In this document: piece after piece, positions 7,347-15,214 of the stretch
Numbering within the stretch: position 1 is the first letter of the stretch
Layout: every line of letters begins with the position of its first letter
NCBI GenBank assembly: GCA_007128275.1
Contig: SKXR01000033.1
Coordinates: 1 to 15,564 of the forward strand
Length of the DNA stretch: 15,564 nucleotides
Direction of reading: 5' to 3'
Source of the DNA: Kiritimatiellia bacterium
GTDB taxonomy: Bacteria; Verrucomicrobiota; Kiritimatiellia; SLAD01
Made by a program: the position numbers and the translations under genes
The notes under the pieces: model-generated
The model's database searches: none
What the model was told of the DNA's origin: nothing
The model's input: only the letters and a program-made list of their open reading frames with translations

Positions 7347-7385
7347 CCTACACAAAGTCCGCGAAGAACGCGAAGTGGACGCGGA
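7346..7385 (+). repeat. 40-bp direct repeat, copy 1
   Basis: This copy is identical to 8105-8144 at 38 of 40 positions and has the same orientation. It starts at the last base of the SDR gene's stop codon. Inside it the block GCGAAGAAC is nearly repeated as GCGAAGTGG, and GCG-AAGAA-CGC can form a very small hairpin. The two copies bracket the DUF2442/DUF4160 pair. Confidence 0.85.
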
Positions 7386-7450
7386 AATGACCGCCCGCCC
7401 GGTAATTGCATATGCCCCAGCGCCACGATCAGTTTGAGCCGGGCCTATAT

Positions 7451-7711
7451 TCAATCGAGTGGAGGGATTTGTCGCGGTACTTCCAGAGCCTCTGCTTTGC
7501 GGAAGGCAGCCCTCAACTCATCCTGATGAATGGTGGCCCATTCGATGACGAGTCCTCGGGCACGTGGTGGAAGGTGCCCCTCAATCAGGGCCAGCGTCTC
7601 AATGTCCACTACAGCCTTGCTTCCACCGTAAATCGCATGAAAGTGGGGAGGTGGATGATCCCCATAATACATCTGGATAACGATGCCGTAGAACCGTGAA
7701 AGCTCAGGCAT
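7451..7711 (-). CDS. DUF4160 protein (small accessory protein, putative toxin-antitoxin-like partner)
   Basis: The 86-residue product matches DUF4160 from end to end: an opening MPELSRFYGIVIQMYY, then PPHFHA at residues 21-26, VVDIETLALIEGHLP, and a C-terminal helix with VIEWATIHQDEL. The two closely spaced histidines in PPHFHA are a hallmark of the family. The start ATG overlaps the DUF2442 stop by eight bases, so the two are made together. DUF4160 and DUF2442 genes are often adjacent in bacterial genomes and have been listed as candidate toxin-antitoxin modules. That role is not proven, and nothing in the sequence shows which partner would be the toxin. The pair is oriented against both flanking genes and looks less GC-rich than they are. 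Confidence 0.85.
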   Translation of the reverse strand: MPELSRFYGIVIQMYYGDHPPPHFHAIYGGSKAVVDIETLALIEGHLPPRARGLVIEWATIHQDELRAAFRKAEALEVPRQIPPLD

Positions 7712-7985
7712 GGGCGGACAGATGATTCAGGGTGGGGAATACTTCTTCCGGGCGTTTGCCGGTGAGTTTCATGTAAAGAGCATCGGGACAGAGATCAATG
7801 CCTCCCGGCCACGCGGGGTGTCCGGCATCTGCCAAACGGACCTGCTCGAACATGCCAGGCTTCAACCATGCGTCAAAAACACCACGCCCAGCATAGGCGG
7901 ACAAGTCCACCTCCCCGTTTGCTCCGTCATCGTAGCGGACAAACAGGCGGAAGTTCTCTTTCGATTTTACCTCTATAAGTTTCAC
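7704..7985 (-). CDS. DUF2442 protein, partner of DUF4160
   Basis: The C-terminal part matches DUF2442: FRLFVRYDDG, GEVDLSAYAGRGVF, an aspartate-rich turn with AWPGGIDLCPDALYMKLTG, and the ending RPEEVFPTL. The start is uncertain. The frame is open back to 8198, but the first part translates repeat DNA. GTG codons at 8030 and 7985 and a TTG at 8003 are possible, none with a good ribosome-binding site. I give 7985 because the product (93 residues, starting MKLIEVKSKENF if GTG is read as Met) then begins where family members usually do. A weak promoter-like pair, TCGACA and TATCCT 16 bases apart, lies just upstream on the minus strand. The function is unknown; it is probably a small DNA- or protein-binding partner in a two-gene module. 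Confidence 0.75.
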   Translation of the reverse strand: MKLIEVKSKENFRLFVRYDDGANGEVDLSAYAGRGVFDAWLKPGMFEQVRLADAGHPAWPGGIDLCPDALYMKLTGKRPEEVFPTLNHLSAHA

Positions 7986-8104
7986 AGGATCAGGATACCG
8001 CAACTTACCGATTTGTCGACTCGATTTCACGCCTGAAGAATAGCCGCACAAAGGCGCACGGCGAGTGGCGTTGCCGCCACAACGGAGGCTCACGCCAAGA
8101 AGAA

Positions 8105-8144
8105 GCCCACACAAAGTCCGCCAAGAACGCGAAGTGGACGCGGA
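8105..8144 (+). repeat. 40-bp direct repeat, copy 2
   Basis: This second copy is in the same orientation as 7346-7385 and differs from it at two positions (8108 and 8122). The distance from copy 1 start to copy 2 start is 759 bp, and the DUF2442/DUF4160 pair lies between them. Similarity ends sharply after 8144. Confidence 0.85.
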
Positions 8145-8272
8145 GAGGAAAGAAAAATCACCCGCACCCGTCCACACAGGAATATATGACTCCATCACGG
8201 CCCCTTATGCCCAGCGCGCGTGAAGACTTTTCATTGTACGGCCCCACCCTAAACATTGTATCTCTATGTATC

Positions 8273-8277
8273 AGGAG
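8273..8277 (+). promoter_or_regulatory. Shine-Dalgarno site of the barrel-protease gene
   Basis: AGGAG, seven bases before the ATG at 8285. It confirms that start, which also begins directly with a signal peptide. Confidence 0.75.
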
Positions 8278-8284
8278 CAACTGA

Positions 8285-11200
8285 ATGAACCGTATCGTCC
8301 TTTTCCTTGTTTGCCTGGGCATGAGCACCGGAACGCTTTCCCTCGAGGCGGTCATGCCAACCGATGTCCCGCTGCGCACGACCGAGAGCGAGCACTTCAT
8401 CTACATCTATCAGGAAAGCCTGGAAGACCGGATCCCCAAACTGATCCGCGATTGTGAAGACGCGTACACCCTATTGACCCCGATCTTTCAATGGATCCCG
8501 CGCGAAAGAGTGATCGTCCTGTTCTCGGACGGGTACGACATCCATAACGGATGGGCCACGGTCTTTCCCCGGCCCACCATGATGATCTACGCCGGGGACA
8601 CCCCGCCGGGGTCCACGATCTATGAACCGGGCGACTATATCCGGCGCACCGTCTTCCACGAATTCACGCACCTGCTCTCCATGGACCCGCAATTCGGATT
8701 GGACGGCGCGCTGACCCGCGTCTTCGGTCGCGTCCTGCCCCAGCCAGGCGATCCCCTTTCCGCCTTGATCACCCTCCTCGCCTTGCCACCCGGCGGGGTG
8801 GCGCCCCTCTGGTTCATCGAAGGACTGGCCATGTGGACGGAAACGGAAATGGTGGGACCGGGACGCGGACGGAATACCTTGGTCGACATGATCATGCGCA
8901 TGGCCGTCGCCGAAAACCGGCTGCTGCCACCGCCCCAATGGGATTTGAATCATCCCGAATGGCCGTTCGGTAACGTCGCCTACCTGTACGGCATGAAGAT
9001 GATCCAATACGCGCACGAAACCCATGGGCTCGGCAATCCGGAACGCAATGTCGTCGGGGAAATGTCCCTTTCCGCGGCGGATTCCGTGCCTTTCATGTTC
9101 AATAGCCGCGCCTATCCCGTCACCGGATCCACCTTTGCGCAGCTCGCCGCGAATTCCCTCGCCCATGAACGGGACCGCCAGAGTCAGCGTATCGGCGATC
9201 TTCAAGCCCGCCCGTTTACGGAGCTGGAACGACGGACACCGAAGGCTCTTCAAGTGTATCATCCCCGTTTCGATCGGACCGGGCGGAAGATCCTCTTCAG
9301 CGGCGCTCCGGAAGAACAGCGCAACACCCTGTACCGGTTCGACCTCGAAGAAGGAGAAGGCGCACTGCACCGCCTCCACCGGATACGCACCGACGGAGCG
9401 TTTTCACAGCTGGCGCCGTCGCCGGATCGCGCATCCTATTATTATACGCGGCTCGATTCGCCGCGCCGGGAGAAGTTGCTTTCCCAGCTATACCAATATG
9501 ATCCCAACCGGAACCGCACGCGCAGAATCGCCCGTACAGGCCGTTACCGGTTCCCGGCCATCAACCGGGACCATACGCAACTCGCCGCTATCCGCGCGGA
9601 AGCCGGCCGACAAGTCCTGCTCGAAGTGCCTTTGGCCCACGCCGGGAAGCGCGCCCATGAACGGATACTGATCCAGGCGCCGCCCGACACCACGCTCATC
9701 GACCCCGTCTATGCGCCCGATGGCCGCACCCTCGTTTACATCCGCGCGGATGAAACGGCCTCGCACCTGCAACGGTTGAACCTGGAAACCGGCGAGGACA
9801 CCGTCCTCGTGGACTGGCCCGCCCTCATCACCTCGCCCGTCTTCCATCCGGACGGCCGCGAACTGGTATTCGTCTCCGACCAGAACGGGGTCTATAACCT
9901 GTACCGCATGGCGTACCGGAGCGATGCGCGTCCCGTGGCGATTACCCATGCACTCGGCGGCGTATTCCAACCCGATTTTTCGCCGGACGGACGGCAATTG
10001 GCCGTGTCGGCATACGATGCGTACGGGTATTATCTGGCCCTGCTCGATTATCAGGCCTTGCAGGCGGGCATCGACGCGATGCCGTCTATCGAACCGACAT
10101 GGACCCCATTGCCCATGAACGAGTCGAGGCGTTCGGAAATCGAGGGGCGGGACGACGCGATACTTGTCCCGGAGACCGAACGCTACCGTCCGGTTCGCGC
10201 CGTGCGATTCAATTACTGGGCGCCCTGGCTCGATGCGAGCACCGACGGGGTGCAGGGCGGCCTGTTCTTTAACGCGTCCGACCCCGTCGAACGGCATAAT
10301 CTGACTGTCATCGGCGGATACGAGTCGGAACACAAGACGCCGCTGGCCTCGGTCGTTTACGACTATGCGCGTCTTGAGCCGGTCCTGACGCTCTACGGAT
10401 TCCATGATCAGAACCGGTACGGCAGTCTGCTGGAAGATGCCGACGAACTCTTCTACGATTACGACGAAGAACTCGGCGGGCTGGGCGCCGTCCTCACCTT
10501 CCCTTTGGAACGGGCGGATTACAGTATGTACCTGTCCCTCGGCTATCAGTGGAGCCGGTCCCGATCCATTCGCAAGACCGCGGACGCGTTTGCCGAAGCC
10601 GACCTGATTACCAGCCCTCTGTTTGCGGGCGAAGAAGCGGCCGCGTGGATTCAACTCGAATATCTCAACGCCACGGCCTTCCGACGCAGTCATTCGCTGG
10701 AGGACGGCCGGCACCTGTCCCTCGCCGCGGAACGGACCGACGAGGCGCTCGGCGCGGAGCTGAACCGGACGCGCACGCTCGCCGCGTGGAACGAATACGT
10801 GCCCCTCCCGTGGAGCGACAATCATGTACTGAAACTCGAAGGGCATTACGGCATCAGCCGCGGCGACCGCACGGCGCAAAGCGCGTTTGGATTGGGAGGC
10901 TTCTACAACACCATCGCCGAAGCCACCCCCGGCATGCCGCGCTCGCTCGGCCTGCGCGGCTACGAAGAGAACACGCAGGTGGGAACGGACATCGTCAAGG
11001 TCGGCGCGGCTTGGCGCTTTCCCCTCACGCCTGTGTATCGCGGCTCGAGCGCCACCGCTCCCTTTTATATGCATCAATTGTTCGGGGAACTCTTTTATGA
11101 AGGCGGCCGGGTGACCGGCGCGGAACCGGCCGGACGCGAACGCAACGCATGGCTCAACGCCTACGGGTTCGAACTCAACATCGGGCTGACCTTGCTGCGC

Positions 11201-11335
11201 TGGATCGAAGTCGCGCCCGGCGTCGGCGTGGTCTACGCCGCCGACCGCACTGCACGCGAACACGAAGACGACGGCGATACCGGCAGCGAAAAATGGCAGG
11301 CCTACGTCAGCGTCAAATCCGTGGTGAACTTCTAA
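8285..11335 (+). CDS. Outer-membrane protein joining a gluzincin protease domain, a TolB-like propeller and an Omp85-like barrel
   Basis: The 1016-residue product has three parts after a signal peptide (about residues 1-22). First, a peptidase-MA-like domain carries HEFTH at 125-129 and WFIEGLAMW with Glu179 as likely third zinc ligand. Second, residues about 320-610 hold some six propeller blades of the TolB/PD40 type, shown by repeats such as YAPDGRTLVYI, FHPDGRELVFVSD and FSPDGRQLAVSAY. Third, residues about 637-1016 are rich in alternating aromatic strands, contain LRGY at 890-893 in the setting of the Omp85 loop-6 (V/I/L)RG(F/Y) motif, follow it with AWRFPL, and end in Phe (SVVNF), as outer-membrane barrels do. 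I infer a barrel in the outer membrane with protease and propeller in the periplasm. It could help fold, degrade or export outer-membrane proteins; the substrate is unknown. All expected zinc ligands are present, so activity is plausible. Confidence 0.85.
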   Translation: MNRIVLFLVCLGMSTGTLSLEAVMPTDVPLRTTESEHFIYIYQESLEDRIPKLIRDCEDAYTLLTPIFQWIPRERVIVLFSDGYDIHNGWATVFPRPTMMIYAGDTPPGSTIYEPGDYIRRTVFHEFTHLLSMDPQFGLDGALTRVFGRVLPQPGDPLSALITLLALPPGGVAPLWFIEGLAMWTETEMVGPGRGRNTLVDMIMRMAVAENRLLPPPQWDLNHPEWPFGNVAYLYGMKMIQYAHETHGLGNPERNVVGEMSLSAADSVPFMFNSRAYPVTGSTFAQLAANSLAHERDRQSQRIGDLQARPFTELERRTPKALQVYHPRFDRTGRKILFSGAPEEQRNTLYRFDLEEGEGALHRLHRIRTDGAFSQLAPSPDRASYYYTRLDSPRREKLLSQLYQYDPNRNRTRRIARTGRYRFPAINRDHTQLAAIRAEAGRQVLLEVPLAHAGKRAHERILIQAPPDTTLIDPVYAPDGRTLVYIRADETASHLQRLNLETGEDTVLVDWPALITSPVFHPDGRELVFVSDQNGVYNLYRMAYRSDARPVAITHALGGVFQPDFSPDGRQLAVSAYDAYGYYLALLDYQALQAGIDAMPSIEPTWTPLPMNESRRSEIEGRDDAILVPETERYRPVRAVRFNYWAPWLDASTDGVQGGLFFNASDPVERHNLTVIGGYESEHKTPLASVVYDYARLEPVLTLYGFHDQNRYGSLLEDADELFYDYDEELGGLGAVLTFPLERADYSMYLSLGYQWSRSRSIRKTADAFAEADLITSPLFAGEEAAAWIQLEYLNATAFRRSHSLEDGRHLSLAAERTDEALGAELNRTRTLAAWNEYVPLPWSDNHVLKLEGHYGISRGDRTAQSAFGLGGFYNTIAEATPGMPRSLGLRGYEENTQVGTDIVKVGAAWRFPLTPVYRGSSATAPFYMHQLFGELFYEGGRVTGAEPAGRERNAWLNAYGFELNIGLTLLRWIEVAPGVGVVYAADRTAREHEDDGDTGSEKWQAYVSVKSVVNF

Positions 11336-11358
11336 AGGCGAGCGAGTCCGTGATCACT

Positions 11359-11379
11359 CCCGACACCCGACACCCGACA
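11359..11379 (+). repeat. Three tandem copies of CCCGACA
   Basis: Three exact heptamers stand head to tail in the 58-bp gap between two convergent genes, followed by a decayed fourth unit. No hairpin with a T-run was found here, so there is no obvious rho-independent terminator for either gene. Confidence 0.7.
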
Positions 11380-11393
11380 CGCGTCACCCGCTG

Positions 11394-12146
11394 CTACAGA
11401 TCCTCAAACCGGTCCACCCAATCCACGTCCTTGAAGAAGGCGTCGGCGTTGAACAGGTGTCCGGGGATCGGTTCGTTGACGGACAGGTTACTGATCCGCG
11501 TCGTTTCCCGGTTTTCGAGGCCGCCTATGAGGAAACGGCCCTGGTGCACCATCGGGATCCAAACCCCGTCCAGCACTTCTTCGAACGCTTCGAAATCGAT
11601 TTCGCCCGTCATTTGATCGCGCTCGGGGGAGGTGAAGAATTCCATGCGCCCCAACCGATACGCTTCATCGGCGTACAAGACCACAAACACCCGTTCGGCA
11701 TTGTAGGCACGGCGGACCGGATAGGTCCCTGATCCATCCAGTTCGATTTCCGGCACCCCCTGCAAGCGGAACAGATGTTCCATGGCCGTGCCCGGCACCT
11801 TATGCAATCCGTGCAGCATCCGCTCATCCAACTCCGCAATCGCCCTGCGAAACCCGCGCGGCTGGCCGTCACTGTGCTGATACATCATCTCGCCGTCCGC
11901 AATGATCCGGCGCGGCAACGGGGCATGATTCTCCACATGCAACCGGTCCGGCCGCTCGAAATAGACGCGGCTCAACCAACGCATGCGCCCGTCCTCGTTG
12001 GACACGTCGCGACGCACGTCGCACGTCACCGTGTCCACCTGCTCATACCGTTCAATCAACCGATCCACCAAGGTGTCCGCATACAACGATCCGGCCATGC
12101 ACACCGAACAGAACCCCATCCAAATCATTCTCATCTTTGGGCGCAT
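11394..12146 (-). CDS. LolA-like periplasmic protein (outer-membrane lipoprotein carrier fold)
   Basis: The 250-residue product has a signal peptide (hydrophobic segment at about residues 6-20, likely cleavage after SLYA at 23). The mature part starts with a helix DRLIERYEQVDTV, then reads VYFERPDRLHVEN, IADGEMMYQH and further alternating strands. This is the order seen in LolA and the related lipoprotein-sorting proteins: an N-terminal helix, then a half-barrel with an RPDR-type strand and a DG turn. LolA carries lipoproteins from the LolCDE transporter to the outer membrane. The match is to the fold, and the protein is longer than E. coli LolA (about 200 residues), so it may be a paralogue or another hydrophobic-cargo carrier. 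AGGAG lies five bases before the ATG. It is convergent with the barrel-protease gene and divergent from the V-ATPase operon. Confidence 0.7.
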   Translation of the reverse strand: MRPKMRMIWMGFCSVCMAGSLYADTLVDRLIERYEQVDTVTCDVRRDVSNEDGRMRWLSRVYFERPDRLHVENHAPLPRRIIADGEMMYQHSDGQPRGFRRAIAELDERMLHGLHKVPGTAMEHLFRLQGVPEIELDGSGTYPVRRAYNAERVFVVLYADEAYRLGRMEFFTSPERDQMTGEIDFEAFEEVLDGVWIPMVHQGRFLIGGLENRETTRISNLSVNEPIPGHLFNADAFFKDVDWVDRFEDL

Positions 12147-12276
12147 CCTCTCTCCTCGTGAATTTCATTGTGTCCCTATCCGTTTCAGGAAAAAGGGTTG
12201 CATCAATGAGAGCTATAGTGCAAATCTTAACGGCGGCTTAGCCCGTGTACATCTTTTTCACAGGAGAATCGTCGTT
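12147..12276. promoter_or_regulatory. Divergent intergenic region before the V-ATPase operon
   Basis: These 130 bases must carry the promoters of the LolA-like gene and the V-ATPase operon. TATAGT at 12214-12219 is a good -10 candidate for the plus strand but has no recognisable -35 box at 16-18 bases. TTGCAT at 12198-12203 is too close to pair with it. AGGAG at 12262-12266, ten bases before the ATG at 12277, serves subunit E. Confidence 0.35.
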
Positions 12277-12927
12277 ATGGCGGAAGAGCTGGAACATCTA
12301 ATCGAGAAACTGCAATCAGAAGCAATCAACAAGGCCGACCGGGAAGCGGCGGAAATCGTCTCCAAGGCCAAGGAAAAGGCGGCGCAAAAGGTTAAGGACG
12401 CCGAGAAAAAGGCGGAAGAGATCATTGCGCAAGCGGAACAGGACGCCCAACAGTACACGGAACGGAGCATACGCACCCTCGAACAGGTCTCCCGTGACCT
12501 GCTGATCTCCGTCGGACAAGGCGTGGAAAACATCCTGGACGACCTGGTCCGCGATTCCCTGGACGAGGCCATGGACATTGATGTCATCAAGGACATGCTC
12601 GTGCGCATGGCGGAAACGTACATTTCCCGAGCCGACAAGGAACGCCGCATCGGGTTGCTGGTAAGCCCCGAAGACCAGAAAGCCCTGGTCCAATTCTACG
12701 CCGAACGATACCGCGAGAAGCTCGGCGATTCCATCGAAATCCGGCCGGACAAATCCGTCAGCAAAGGGTTCCGCGTATCGTTCAAGGACGAACACGCGCA
12801 CCACGATTTCACCAAGGAAGCCATTGCCGAAGCGCTCTCCCGTTTCCTTCGGCCCCATCTGGCAGAGATCATTCTCAAAGTGGCGCGCGAGGATTGGGAT
12901 CAACGCAAGGAAAAGATGACGAACTGA
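12277..12927 (+). CDS. atpE: V-type ATP synthase/ATPase subunit E
   Basis: Subunit E forms the peripheral stalk that joins the catalytic A3B3 head to the membrane part. The 216-residue product has a long N-terminal coiled-coil region (about residues 1-75) packed with Ala, Lys, Glu and Gln and little else, then a mixed C-terminal domain with RRIGLLVSPEDQ, KGFRVSF and RFLRPHLAEIIL. This layout and its place directly before DUF2764, A and B identify it. I chose the ATG at 12277 because it follows an AGGAG and gives the expected start; the frame is open further upstream but runs into the divergent promoter region. The stop codon overlaps the next start by one base (TGATG). Confidence 0.9.
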   Translation: MAEELEHLIEKLQSEAINKADREAAEIVSKAKEKAAQKVKDAEKKAEEIIAQAEQDAQQYTERSIRTLEQVSRDLLISVGQGVENILDDLVRDSLDEAMDIDVIKDMLVRMAETYISRADKERRIGLLVSPEDQKALVQFYAERYREKLGDSIEIRPDKSVSKGFRVSFKDEHAHHDFTKEAIAEALSRFLRPHLAEIILKVAREDWDQRKEKMTN

Positions 12928-13484
12928 TGAAGTACTACTACCTTGTTGCCAGCTTGCCGCCCGTAGCGCTCGGTGACCCGCCGCCCTGGACGCCCGAGGA
13001 CTTTCTCTTTCATTGCCAAGGGCCCTTATCACAGGAGGATTGGCGGGAATTGTCCCTGATCGTCGAGGACCGCGCAGCGGAAGGGGAATCCGATTTTGCC
13101 GCCTGGTGGAACGCGTTGGACACCCAGATGCGCAATATCCAAGCCCGTTTTCGAGCCGCGCGGCTGCACATCGAGGCGCGGCCTTTTATGCGCATGCATG
13201 CCGGATACGATATCGCCGCGGCACAGGCCGTAACGGACGCCATGACCCGTACCCAACCGCTGGAACGGGAACTGGCACTGGACCGCAGTCGCTGGAACGC
13301 ACTGGACGACCGGATTCTCGGTGACCGGTTCGGTTTTGAGGAGGTCATGGCCTACGCCCTCCGCCTGCGCCTGATGGAACGCTGGGCCCGCCTGTCCGAC
13401 GAAGAAGGCCTGCAACGCGTCGAAACCTTTATAACAGATAACGTGGACGAATCCCTTGAACTCGAACGGTTGGGTGGTGCATGA
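12927..13484 (+). CDS. DUF2764 protein, probable V-ATPase C/d-like subunit
   Basis: The 185-residue product starts MKYYYLVASLPPVALGDPPP, the usual opening of DUF2764 proteins encoded between V-ATPase subunits E and A in Chlamydiae and relatives. The rest is mostly helical and charged, with aromatic clusters (FAAWWNALD) and a C-terminal RLRLMERWARL helix. In other V-ATPase operons this slot holds subunit C (AC39/d), the collar linking the central rotor to the membrane ring. Equating the two is inference from gene order and helical content. The ATG shares one base with the subunit E stop, and the end overlaps subunit A by four bases (ATGA), so expression is tightly coupled. The member here is much shorter than archaeal subunit C (about 350 residues). 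Confidence 0.82.
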   Translation: MKYYYLVASLPPVALGDPPPWTPEDFLFHCQGPLSQEDWRELSLIVEDRAAEGESDFAAWWNALDTQMRNIQARFRAARLHIEARPFMRMHAGYDIAAAQAVTDAMTRTQPLERELALDRSRWNALDDRILGDRFGFEEVMAYALRLRLMERWARLSDEEGLQRVETFITDNVDESLELERLGGA

Positions 13485-15214
13485 GCAAGAATATGGGAAA
13501 GATAATCGGCATTAACGGCAACCTGATCAGCGTGCAGTTTGATCAACCCGTTGTACAAAACGAAGTCGGCTATGCGATAGTCGGTGACGTCCATCTGAAG
13601 GCGGAAATCATCCGCATTCGCGGCACCGCCGCGGAAATGCAGGTGTTCGAAGACACCACCGGCCTCAGCGTCGACGATGCCGTGGAATTCTCGGGCGAGA
13701 TGCTTTCCGTGCATCTCGGTCCCGGCCTGCTCGGCCAGATCTACGACGGCCTGCAGAATCCGTTGCCCGCGCTGGCGGAACAATGCGGCTTCTTCCTGCA
13801 ACGCGGCACCTACCTCGACCCGCTCGACCGCGAAGGGACATGGGCGTTCACGCCGTCCGTCAAGAAAGGCGACCGCCTCATGGCGGGCGATTCGATCGGC
13901 ACGGTGCCCGAAGGCATCTTCACCCACCGCATCATGATCCCGTTCCGGTTCCGCGGCGCGTTCACGGTGGAATCCATTGTGAAAGAAGGCGAATACACGC
14001 TGGATCAGGTGCTCGCGAAGGTCAAAGACGAGCGCGGCGAAGTCCGCGAAGTGACCATGACGCAAACCTGGCCCGTCAAGATTCCGATTCGCGCCTACGA
14101 CGAACGCCTGCGCCCCACCGAACCGCTGGTCACCAAGATCCGCATCGTCGACACCCTGTTTCCGATCGCGCGCGGCGGCACCTATTGCATTCCCGGCCCG
14201 TTCGGCGCGGGCAAGACCGTGCTGCAACAGATCACGAGTCGCCACGCCGAGGTGGACGTGGTCATCATCGCCGCCTGCGGCGAACGTGCGGGCGAAGTCG
14301 TCGAGACACTCCGCGAATTCCCCGAGCTCACCGACCCGCGCACGGGCAAGAGCCTGATGGAACGCACCCTGATCATCTGCAACACCAGCTCCATGCCCGT
14401 GGCCGCGCGCGAAGCGTCCGTCTACACCGCCGTGACCATCGCCGAGTACTACCGACAAATGGGCCTGAACGTGTTGCTCCTGGCCGATTCCACCTCCCGC
14501 TGGGCGCAAGCCCTGCGCGAAGTCTCCGGGCGCCTTGAAGAAATTCCCGGCGAAGAAGCGTTCCCCGCCTATCTTGAATCCGTCATCGCCTCTTTCTACG
14601 AACGCGGCGGCGTGGTGCGCCTGCGCGACGGCAGCATCGGTTCCGTAACCATCGGCGGCACCGTCAGCCCGGCGGGCGGCAACTTCGAAGAACCGGTCAC
14701 GCAAAGCACGCTCAAAGTGGTCGGCGCCTTCCACGGCCTGTCCCGGGAACGGTCCGACGCGCGGCGCTATCCGGCCATCGCCCCGTTGGAAAGTTGGAGC
14801 AAATACCCCAGCGTCGTGGACGACGAACAAGTCGAACGCGCGCGCCTGTCCCTGCGACAGGGCAACGAAATCAATCAGATGATGAAAGTGGTCGGCGAGG
14901 AAGGCACCTCCACCGATGACTTCGTCGTCTACCTGAAATCCGAATACCTCGACAGCGTCTACCTGCAACAGGACGCTTTCAACGACGTCGACGCCGCTAC
15001 CGGCGCCGAACGGCAACAGTACGTGTTCGGACGCATCGTCAAGATCATCGAAACCCCCATCACGTTCGAGGACAAGGACAGCGCACGCCGATTCTTCCAG
15101 GCCCTGACGCAGGTCACGCGCGACTGGAACCAGAACGTCATGGACAGCGAAGAATTCAAACAAATCGAAGAGCGCATCGAGAAGATGATCGCGGAGGTCA
15201 CGGATTATGCATAA
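13481..15214 (+). CDS. atpA: V-type ATP synthase/ATPase catalytic subunit A
   Basis: Subunit A binds and hydrolyses or makes ATP in the A3B3 head. The 577-residue length is normal for the family. The N-terminal barrel (GKIIGINGNLISVQF) is followed by the A-specific non-homologous insert. The P-loop GPFGAGKT lies at residues 239-246 (Lys245), then ACGERAGEV with the catalytic Glu, the Walker B region LLLADSTSRWAQ, EEIPGEEAFPAYL and GSVTIGGTVSPAGG, all as in archaeal and chlamydial A subunits. Ala at the fifth P-loop position replaces the more usual Ser or Cys. The ATG overlaps the DUF2764 stop (ATGA). Its own stop lies eight bases inside the subunit B gene, so the whole set is one transcription unit. 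Whether it pumps H+ or Na+ cannot be read from this subunit. Confidence 0.97.
   Translation: MSKNMGKIIGINGNLISVQFDQPVVQNEVGYAIVGDVHLKAEIIRIRGTAAEMQVFEDTTGLSVDDAVEFSGEMLSVHLGPGLLGQIYDGLQNPLPALAEQCGFFLQRGTYLDPLDREGTWAFTPSVKKGDRLMAGDSIGTVPEGIFTHRIMIPFRFRGAFTVESIVKEGEYTLDQVLAKVKDERGEVREVTMTQTWPVKIPIRAYDERLRPTEPLVTKIRIVDTLFPIARGGTYCIPGPFGAGKTVLQQITSRHAEVDVVIIAACGERAGEVVETLREFPELTDPRTGKSLMERTLIICNTSSMPVAAREASVYTAVTIAEYYRQMGLNVLLLADSTSRWAQALREVSGRLEEIPGEEAFPAYLESVIASFYERGGVVRLRDGSIGSVTIGGTVSPAGGNFEEPVTQSTLKVVGAFHGLSRERSDARRYPAIAPLESWSKYPSVVDDEQVERARLSLRQGNEINQMMKVVGEEGTSTDDFVVYLKSEYLDSVYLQQDAFNDVDAATGAERQQYVFGRIVKIIETPITFEDKDSARRFFQALTQVTRDWNQNVMDSEEFKQIEERIEKMIAEVTDYA

Larger units (their letters stand above)
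7986..8284. other. Non-coding stretch between the DUF2442 gene and the barrel-protease gene
   Basis: These 299 bases hold the upstream region of the DUF2442 gene, a hairpin (GTGGCG / CGCCAC with a 4-base loop) at 8065-8080, the second copy of the 40-bp repeat at 8105-8144, and the leader of the next gene. No convincing open frame with a family match lies here. I did not find a clear promoter for the downstream gene; TTGTAC at 8234-8239 is a possible -35 box without a good partner. Confidence 0.5.

Noticed and set aside
7346..8144. The 40-bp repeats as target-site duplications of an insertion sequence.
   Set aside because: Target duplications are usually 2-14 bp, the enclosed DNA has no transposase, and no terminal inverted repeats are visible.
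8031..8198. N-terminal extension of the DUF2442 gene into the repeat region.
   Set aside because: The added residues translate the 40-bp repeat and a hairpin, and they lack any family match; an internal start is far more likely.
9488..11263. 591-codon open frame on the minus strand, antisense to the barrel-protease gene.
   Set aside because: It has the same cause, third-position GC bias. The plus-strand frame has a signal peptide, a ribosome-binding site and clear domains; the minus-strand frame has none.
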